Assembly (NCBI RefSeq): GCF_048572895.1
Contig: NZ_CP183878.1
Span: 2,418,001-2,482,000 of the forward strand
Length of the DNA stretch: 64,000 nucleotides
Reading direction: 5' to 3'
DNA from: Psychrobacillus sp048572895
GTDB taxonomy: Bacteria > Bacillota > Bacilli > Bacillales_A > Planococcaceae
Each line of letters begins with the position of its first letter. The stretch's first letter is position 1. Below the pieces are notes generated by a model. The model searched no databases. It worked only from the letters and a program-made list of their open reading frames with translations, and was not told the DNA's origin. The translations under genes and the position numbers were made by a program. Of this stretch, positions 59,159-64,000 are shown piece after piece.

Positions 59159-59656
59159 TTATAAAGTTACTTTTTCAAGTAGTATATGTTCATCTGAATA
59201 AAACAGAACTGTCCAAGAATCATCACTCTTTTCAGCCATTGCGTAGCTTTTTTCTTTACGTCCACGAGGTTGCTGAAGACTGCCTGGATTAATAAATAAT
59301 ATACCATCCTGCATTTCTGCTCCTATTAAATGCGAGTGACCAAAGCAAACTACTGAGGCTTGTACTTCCTGTGCTCGATAAAACAGTGGCATTAGAGTCG
59401 ATTTTACATTGTATTTATGACCGTGAGCTACAAGTACTGTGGCATCCTTAACAGAAAATAGCTCCTCTAGAGGAAATCGATCATCTATATCACAATTTCC
59501 ACGAACAACATGAATAGGAGTATCATAAAAGTAATTAGCATCTAACTCACTATCCCCACAATGTATAATTGCGTCCACTTCTCGTTTGTGGCGCTCAATT
59601 ACCTGTTCCATTGTTTTAGTTGCATTATGTGTATCACTCATTATTAATAGTTTCAT
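59159..59656 (-). CDS. ysnB: YfcE/MJ0936-family metallophosphoesterase YsnB
   Basis: A 165-residue calcineurin-like phosphodiesterase: SDTHNA (metal ligands), IIHCGDSE, VVRGNCD, VLVAHGH and VCFGHSHL are all present, so both metal sites look intact. It follows ysnA by 8 bp, the usual rph-ysnA-ysnB order less rph. The physiological substrate of the family is not settled. Confidence 0.9.
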   Translation of the reverse strand: MKLLIMSDTHNATKTMEQVIERHKREVDAIIHCGDSELDANYFYDTPIHVVRGNCDIDDRFPLEELFSVKDATVLVAHGHKYNVKSTLMPLFYRAQEVQASVVCFGHSHLIGAEMQDGILFINPGSLQQPRGRKEKSYAMAEKSDDSWTVLFYSDEHILLEKVTL

Positions 59657-59664
59657 TCCCTCAC

Positions 59665-60267
59665 CTATCCTTCAGAAATTATTTCTTTCAGACCCAATGA
59701 AAGTTTTTTTATCGCATTGCCACGATGAGATATAGCTCCCTTTTGCTCCGCTGTTAGTTCTGCCATCATTTTTTGTTCGGAAGGAACATAAAAAATTGGA
59801 TCATATCCAAATCCATTCGTCCCTTTTCTTTCGGTCCCAATGACTCCTTCACATGTTCCTCTGACAGTGAAAGGTTCCTTGTTTGGGGAGGCAACGGCAA
59901 TAGCACATACAAACCGTGCTGTTTTTTCCGATTCTTTAATACCTTCTAGCTCTTTTAGCACTTTATCGATATTTGCTTCATCACTTTTCTCTTCGCCTGC
60001 ATAACGTGCAGAATAGATACCTGGGCGCCCATCAAGTGCGTCAATCTCTAAACCACTATCATCTGCAATAACCATCGTTTGTAAATGGTTTGCTAAGGAA
60101 GTAGCTTTTAATAATGCATTTTCTTCAAAGGTCGTACCTGTTTCTTCTATATCCATTTCTTCCGCCACATCATGGAGCGTTTTAACTTCATATCCTAGTG
60201 GGTTAAACAAAGCTTCAAAGTCTTTGGCTTTTCCTTTATTTTTAGTTGCAATTATAATCTGTTTCAA
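59665..60267 (-). CDS. ysnA: XTP/dITP pyrophosphatase YsnA (RdgB/HAM1)
   Basis: House-cleaning enzyme hydrolysing non-canonical purine triphosphates. The 200-residue protein has IIIATKNKGKAKDFEALF at the N-terminus, EETGTTFEENALLKA, VIADDSGLEIDALDGRPGIYSARYAG, and TNGFGYDPIFYVPSE, SHRGNAIKKL near the end. In many Bacillales rph lies directly upstream; it is missing here. Confidence 0.94.
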   Translation of the reverse strand: MKQIIIATKNKGKAKDFEALFNPLGYEVKTLHDVAEEMDIEETGTTFEENALLKATSLANHLQTMVIADDSGLEIDALDGRPGIYSARYAGEEKSDEANIDKVLKELEGIKESEKTARFVCAIAVASPNKEPFTVRGTCEGVIGTERKGTNGFGYDPIFYVPSEQKMMAELTAEQKGAISHRGNAIKKLSLGLKEIISEG

Positions 60268-60291
60268 TTGACATCTCGTCCTTTTTTTTGA

Positions 60292-60381
60292 TTTTTAAAG
60301 CCAGCTCACCTTGAACAAGTTGTTAGCGGTATTACCAAGCAAGCAAAAGAAGACCCAGCTATTCGAGGATTCTCAAGCTAG
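60292..60381 (+). pseudogene. Possible gene remnant between racE and ysnA
   Basis: On the plus strand a 29-codon frame without start reads LKPAHLEQVVSGITKQAKED then PAIRGFSS and a stop. Its amino-acid mix is protein-like and unlike random AT-rich DNA. It lies exactly where gerM and rph are found in B. subtilis, but does not match my memory of either. I do not recognise the source; it may be chance. Confidence 0.25.
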
Positions 60382-60386
60382 CAAGG

Positions 60387-61184
60387 TCATTTGAATGAAA
60401 TTGTTCGAACATCTGCGCTTGGTATTTCCAACCATTTCTCTACGATCGTTTTGAAAATAGGCACAGAGCCGGTCGTATAAAATATTGGTGTCTCTTTCTG
60501 TTGAATCGGATTATTAAGTTCATGGTAATTTAAATAATCTTTTACATCATGAGCAGTTTCTTCCGCAGAAGAAAGTACATTTACATGATTCCCAACTGCC
60601 TCTTCAATATGCTTTTGCAAAAGTGGATAATGCGTACAACCTAAAATAACGGTATCAAATTGCTCTTTCTTCAATGGCGTTAATGTTTCCATTACCATAT
60701 TTCGAGCAAATTCGCCCTCGTATTCATTACTTTCTACAAGTGGTACAAACGTGGGGCAGGCAAGTGGAATCACTTTACTAGACGTATTTAAAGATGCGAT
60801 AGCTTTCTCATATGCACCACTTTTAATCGTACCGCTTGTACCTAGCACTACTATTTCATTACTTTTTGTTGCTTTAATTGCAGCTCTAGCACCCGGGAAA
60901 ATTACACCTATAACAGGAAAAGGCATCTTATTACTCAAAGAATTTAGTGCTACTGCAGTTGCAGTATTGCACGCAATTACTAGCATTTTGATATTCATTT
61001 TTGCTAAAGCATTAGCCAATTGCCAGGTAAATTTTCTTACCTCTTCACTTGTTCTAGGACCATACGGGCATCTGGCTGTATCACCAATATAAATTATTTT
61101 TTCATTTGGTAGTAATTGCATAATTTCTTTCGCAACTGTTAACCCACCAACTCCAGAGTCTATAACACCAATTGGGGCTTTCAC
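60387..61184 (-). CDS. racE: Glutamate racemase
   Basis: RacE supplies D-glutamate for peptidoglycan. The 265-residue protein has IGVIDSGVGGLTVAKEIM, IYIGDTARCPYGPR, the first catalytic cysteine in VIACNTATAVAL and the second in ILGCTHYPLL near residue 184. It is 9 bp downstream of the MarR-type gene, as in the B. subtilis ysmB-racE pair. Confidence 0.95.
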   Translation of the reverse strand: MKAPIGVIDSGVGGLTVAKEIMQLLPNEKIIYIGDTARCPYGPRTSEEVRKFTWQLANALAKMNIKMLVIACNTATAVALNSLSNKMPFPVIGVIFPGARAAIKATKSNEIVVLGTSGTIKSGAYEKAIASLNTSSKVIPLACPTFVPLVESNEYEGEFARNMVMETLTPLKKEQFDTVILGCTHYPLLQKHIEEAVGNHVNVLSSAEETAHDVKDYLNYHELNNPIQQKETPIFYTTGSVPIFKTIVEKWLEIPSADVRTISFK

Positions 61185-61193
61185 GTCGATTCC

Positions 61194-61649
61194 TCAGTTC
61201 TTCATCTGTTGATGTAATTTTTCTAATAATATGGATAAATTTGCTACTTCATCTTGATTGAATTGTTGAAGTACATCCTCTAAATACTGTTGTCGTTTAT
61301 CTATAACCTCTTCTATAATTCGTGCACCCTCTGCTAACAAATGTATACGAACAACACGACGGTCTTGTTCATCCCTTATACGCTTTACAAGGTCACTTTT
61401 TTCCATACGATCAATTAAGTCCGTCGTTGTACTAAAAGCTAAATACATTTTATTGGATAGATCTCCGATAGTCATATCACCAAGTTCAAGTAGCCATTGA
61501 AGTGCTACAAACTGTGGAGGCGTAATAGTGTAGGCACTTAAAATCTGTCGACCCTTTTGTTTAATGATTCCAGATATATGTCGAAGCTCTTTTTCTAAAA
61601 AAGCAACTTGTTCCTGATCTAATATTGTCTTATTTATATCCTCTGCCAT
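61194..61649 (-). CDS. ysmB: MarR-family transcriptional regulator YsmB
   Basis: A 151-residue winged-helix regulator: N-terminal helices (FLEKELRHISGIIKQKGRQIL), recognition helix region MTIGDLSNKMYLAFSTTTDLIDRMEKSDLV, and the wing RIRDEQDRRVVRIHLLAEG, typical of MarR. It precedes racE and may control it. The effector is unknown. Confidence 0.88.
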   Translation of the reverse strand: MAEDINKTILDQEQVAFLEKELRHISGIIKQKGRQILSAYTITPPQFVALQWLLELGDMTIGDLSNKMYLAFSTTTDLIDRMEKSDLVKRIRDEQDRRVVRIHLLAEGARIIEEVIDKRQQYLEDVLQQFNQDEVANLSILLEKLHQQMKN

Positions 61650-61727
61650 CTATTCCTTCACTCCTCAAAACAATAACCTTCATTCTATTATTGTGACGTG
61701 TTATGAGGAAAATGGCAAGGATTCATA

Positions 61728-61958
61728 TCAATTCAACGATAGTTCACCTAATCGTAATAATTCTACAATCGCTTGAGACCTACCCGAAACTCCTAGTTTT
61801 TGTATTGTATTTGAAATATGGTTTCTAACTGTTTTCTCGCTTATAGATAATAAAGCTGAAATTTCCTTCGTAGAATTATCTTCTACTAATAATTGAAAAA
61901 TTTGACGTTCTCTACTTGTCAAAATCGAACGATGCTGATTATTGTCGTACAATGCCAT
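61728..61958 (-). CDS. gerE: Spore coat and germination regulator GerE
   Basis: GerE is the late mother-cell LuxR-type regulator that fine-tunes sigma-K-dependent coat genes. The 76-residue protein is almost only the helix-turn-helix domain: LTSRERQIFQLLVEDNSTKE, ISEKTVRNHISNTIQKLGVSGRS, ending in VELLRLGELSLN, near-identical to GerE at the same length. It lies between ysmA and ysmB as in B. subtilis. Confidence 0.95.
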   Translation of the reverse strand: MALYDNNQHRSILTSRERQIFQLLVEDNSTKEISALLSISEKTVRNHISNTIQKLGVSGRSQAIVELLRLGELSLN

Positions 61959-62017
61959 AGCCCCCTATCCACTCTTCTACTAACGTATGTAGCACGGGGA
62001 TAGTAGGTGACGGCTAG

Positions 62018-62467
62018 TTAGCACTCTTCCCGAAAAACTTCTCGTTCTTCTTCGGACCATTTTGCAGCACGGCCAGTTTTCTTATCAATTTGAACGATGG
62101 ATCCTCGACCAGTAAATACGATTTCATCTTTTTCGTTCTTTGCCATGTAATGTATATCCACAGAGGATGAGCCAATAGAATTTGCTTTCACATAAATATG
62201 GAGCTTTTCATCAAAGAATACTTGTTTTACATAATCACATTGCAAATCAGCGACTACTGGAATTTTTTCTCCCTTTGGATCCAACCAGTCATTCATGAGC
62301 TGAATATGCTTGAAGTATTCAATTCGCGCATACTCAAAGTAAGCAAATGTAACTGTATTATTCAGATGTCCATACATATCCGTTTCGGAAAAACGTACAC
62401 TAACCTCTGAATAAAAATGGAAACCCTGCTCCCATGACACAATATCTTCTATGTATTTAGCTTTCAT
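62018..62467 (-). CDS. ysmA: 4HBT-family acyl-CoA thioesterase YsmA
   Basis: A 149-residue hot-dog thioesterase with RFSETDMYGHLNNTVTFAYF near residue 26 (active-site Asp and the HLNN pattern) and LQCDYVKQVFFDEKLHIYVKA. The start is ATG behind AGGAGGGG. Its promoter region holds an almost perfect FadR-type operator, so it may be induced with fatty-acid degradation. Neighbours are gerE and sdhB as in B. subtilis. Confidence 0.87.
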   Translation of the reverse strand: MKAKYIEDIVSWEQGFHFYSEVSVRFSETDMYGHLNNTVTFAYFEYARIEYFKHIQLMNDWLDPKGEKIPVVADLQCDYVKQVFFDEKLHIYVKANSIGSSSVDIHYMAKNEKDEIVFTGRGSIVQIDKKTGRAAKWSEEEREVFREEC

Positions 62468-62487
62468 AAACTAAACCCCTCCTAAAA

Positions 62488-62505
62488 TGAATGAATATTC
62501 ATTTA
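62488..62505. promoter_or_regulatory. FadR-type operator at the ysmA promoter
   Basis: TGAATGAATATTCATTTA matches the B. subtilis FadR consensus TGAATGAmTAnTCATTCA at all but one position. It overlaps the start-of-transcription region directly after a minus-strand TACAAT (62505-62510), the right place for repression. FadR releases DNA when long-chain acyl-CoA binds. Confidence 0.6.
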
Positions 62506-62520
62506 TTGTAACAGAGAAAG

Positions 62521-62560
62521 AAAAAATCTGCATAGAATAATATTATTCTACACAGACTTT
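62521..62560 (-). terminator. Terminator of the sdh operon
   Basis: Stem AGTCTG-TG-TAGAATAAT / ATTATTCTA-TG-CAGATT followed by T-run on the minus strand, nearly continuous pairing over about 18 bp. It lies beyond the dispersed element that follows sdhB. Confidence 0.75.
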
Positions 62561-62574
62561 CTTATAGCATCTAT

Positions 62575-62753
62575 TGTCTAGCTTCAGCGCCTAGCCCCTC
62601 GAGGTTAAATGGGAAGCTTTTCCGCCCAACAAGTTGGACTACAAATCTCCCCATTTACTTGTCATAGGCTCGCAGGAAGCGGGTCATGCAGTCGTTGCGA
62701 CATGATGTCGCGTACTTAGACTGTATACCTCTTCATAGGCGCTTACGCGTTTC
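62575..62753. repeat. Dispersed intergenic element beginning TGTCTAGCTTCAG, copy 2
   Basis: About 180 bp between sdhB and its terminator. It begins TGTCTAGCTTCAGCGCCTAG and ends AGGCGCTTACGCGTTTCTA, so AGCGCCTA / TAGGCGCT form terminal inverted repeats; internal ATGGGAAG...CCCCAT and GACATGATGTCGCG pieces also pair. The left end matches the element at 6249. Confidence 0.6.
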
Positions 62754-62756
62754 TAT

Positions 62757-63533
62757 TTAATCAACCATATGGTCGCTTCCGAAGAAGTCTTTGAACATTT
62801 GAACTGTAGTATCACGGTTCAATGCAGCGATAGAAGTTGTAAGTGGGATGCCTTTTGGACAAGCAACAACACAGTTTTGTGCGTTACCACAGTTGGCAAG
62901 ACCACCATCTCCCATAATTGTATTTAAACGCTCATCCTTGTTCATAGAACCAGTTGGATGTGCATTAAATAAACGTACTTGTGAAAGCGGAGCTGGTCCC
63001 ATAAAGTTAGAACCACTGTTTACGTTCGGACAAGCTTCTAGACATACACCACAAGTCATACATTTAGACAATTCATATGCCCATTGACGTTTGCGTTCTG
63101 GCATACGAGGCCCTTCTCCAAGATCGTATGAACCATCGATAGGAACCCATGCTTTTACTTTTTTCAATGAATCAAACATGCGTGTACGGTCTACTTGAAG
63201 ATCACGTACAACCGGGAATGTTTTCATTGGTGCCAACTGGATCGGTTGTGTCAATTGATCGATTAAAGCCGAACAAGATTGACGTGGACGACCATTGATA
63301 ACCATTGAACAAGCTCCACATACTTCTTCAAGACAGTTCATATCCCAAGTTACGGGTGTTGTAGATTTTCCGTCTACATTTATTGGGTTTTGACGAATTT
63401 CCATTAAAGCAGAAATCACGTTCATATTTGGTCTATAGTTTACTTCGAATTTTTCCCAATATGGTGTAGATTCAGGTGTATCTTGACGTAAAATTTCAAA
63501 TTGAACTTTTTTTGTTTCAGTTGCTGTTACCAT
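62757..63533 (-). CDS. sdhB: Succinate dehydrogenase iron-sulfur subunit
   Basis: SdhB carries electrons from FAD to menaquinone. The 258-residue protein has the [2Fe-2S] ligands in CLEEVCGACSMVINGRPRQSC, and the [4Fe-4S]/[3Fe-4S] ligands in CMTCGVCLEACP and CGNAQNCVVACPKGIP. It follows sdhA by 2 bp. A dispersed element lies between its stop codon and the operon terminator. Confidence 0.96.
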   Translation of the reverse strand: MVTATETKKVQFEILRQDTPESTPYWEKFEVNYRPNMNVISALMEIRQNPINVDGKSTTPVTWDMNCLEEVCGACSMVINGRPRQSCSALIDQLTQPIQLAPMKTFPVVRDLQVDRTRMFDSLKKVKAWVPIDGSYDLGEGPRMPERKRQWAYELSKCMTCGVCLEACPNVNSGSNFMGPAPLSQVRLFNAHPTGSMNKDERLNTIMGDGGLANCGNAQNCVVACPKGIPLTTSIAALNRDTTVQMFKDFFGSDHMVD

Positions 63534-63535
63534 TA

Positions 63536-64000
63536 TTAATTGTCCCCTTTCGCAGAATAATCGCGTTTACGAGGTGCAATAAGAGAAATATCTACTTCTT
63601 CATAATGTAAAACTGGAGCCCCTGTTGCTGGGTCGAATTTCGCCATCGTAGTTTTCAAGAACTCTTCATCATTACGCTCTGGGAAGTCAGGCTTGTAATG
63701 CGCTCCACGGCTTTCATTACGATTAAGCGCACCTAATGTAATAACACGTGCTAAATATAACATATTTTTCAACTGACGGGTAAATGATGCACCTTGGTTA
63801 GACCATTGTTGCGTATCATCCATATTAATATTTTCAAAGCGCTCTAAAAGCTCTTGAATTTTCTTATCCGTTGCTTCTAGTTTGTCATTATAACGAACAA
63901 CAGTTACGTTATCCGTCATCCACTCACCTAGTTCTTTATGAAGTAAGTACGCATTTTCCGTACCTTTCATAGACATAACTTTGTCCCATTTTTCTTGTTC
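63536..64000 (-). CDS. sdhA: Succinate dehydrogenase flavoprotein subunit, C-terminal part
   Basis: The last 154 codons of sdhA; the gene continues beyond the right edge. Reading in from the edge gives EQEKWDKVMSMKGTENAYLLHKEL, then the helical domain (LLERFENINMDDTQQWSNQGASFTRQLKNMLYLARVITLGAL) and RNESRGAHYKPDFPERNDEEFL, the conserved C-terminal SdhA signature containing catalytic-region Arg and His. The FAD-binding part is outside the window. Confidence 0.93.
   Translation of the reverse strand, partial: EQEKWDKVMSMKGTENAYLLHKELGEWMTDNVTVVRYNDKLEATDKKIQELLERFENINMDDTQQWSNQGASFTRQLKNMLYLARVITLGALNRNESRGAHYKPDFPERNDEEFLKTTMAKFDPATGAPVLHYEEVDISLIAPRKRDYSAKGDN

Overview
The window is a chromosomal segment of a low-GC, endospore-forming member of the Bacillales. 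Sporulation genes (spo0B, spoIVFA/FB, safA, a spoVID-like gene, spoIIB, gerE) and the gene order match the Bacillus subtilis sdh-gerE-racE-tig-clpX-lon-hem-valS-folC-comC-maf-mre-min-rpl-obg-pheA-safA-ruv-queA stretch. A Planococcaceae-type organism (Psychrobacillus, Lysinibacillus or Sporosarcina relatives) fits best; this is an inference from synteny and protein character, not a database result. Nearly all genes are on the minus strand.

Layout. 1-4.5 kb: queA (cut by the window edge), ruvBA, a CotS/YsxE-like kinase and safA. 4.6-11 kb: niaR (plus strand), then obg-pheB-pheA, spo0B, the rplU-prp-rpmA ribosomal operon with its leader, and spoIVFAB. 11.2-17.4 kb: the cell-shape and division block minCD, mreBCD, radC, maf, spoIIB. 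17.4-32.8 kb: a type IV pilus island at the position where B. subtilis has only comC. It holds a secreted VanW/G5 protein, pilB, pilT, pilC, pilA, pilM, pilN, pilO, a membrane GGDEF protein and pilD on the minus strand, a divergent three-gene minor-pilin operon on the plus strand, and a second membrane GAF-GGDEF protein. 32.8-39 kb: folC, a plus-strand pair of ATP-grasp ligases wedged between folC and valS, and valS with a T-box leader. 39-49 kb: a small membrane protein, a short SpoVID-like protein, a HAD nucleotidase, a ribA-ribD pair and the complete hemAXCDBL operon with a PerR-like box. 49-56.5 kb: engB, lonA, clpX, tig and ysoA. 56.3-59.1 kb: an accessory gap where B. subtilis carries ilv-leu, with a decayed sensor-kinase fragment and an EVE-HNH nuclease gene sitting between two identical tRNA-Arg(UCU) genes. 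59.1-64 kb: ysnB, ysnA, racE, a marR-type gene, gerE, ysmA, sdhB and the end of sdhA.

The main functional themes are: (1) type IV pili probably tied to c-di-GMP, because a diguanylate cyclase gene lies inside the pilus operon, a second lies beside the island, and PilB carries an MshEN-like c-di-GMP-binding N-terminus; (2) uroporphyrinogen synthesis, transcribed as one run of genes under likely peroxide control; (3) ribosomal protein L27 with a cleavable N-terminus encoded next to its protease Prp; (4) a probable modification-dependent restriction gene between tRNA repeats, whose HNH motif seems to have lost its first histidine.

Four intergenic spacers contain degenerate tandem repeats with a striking period of 21 bp (20-21 bp at one of them). 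Two of them, 30 kb apart, share one consensus and both lie where two genes converge. No known element explains them, and they are the best candidate here for something undescribed.
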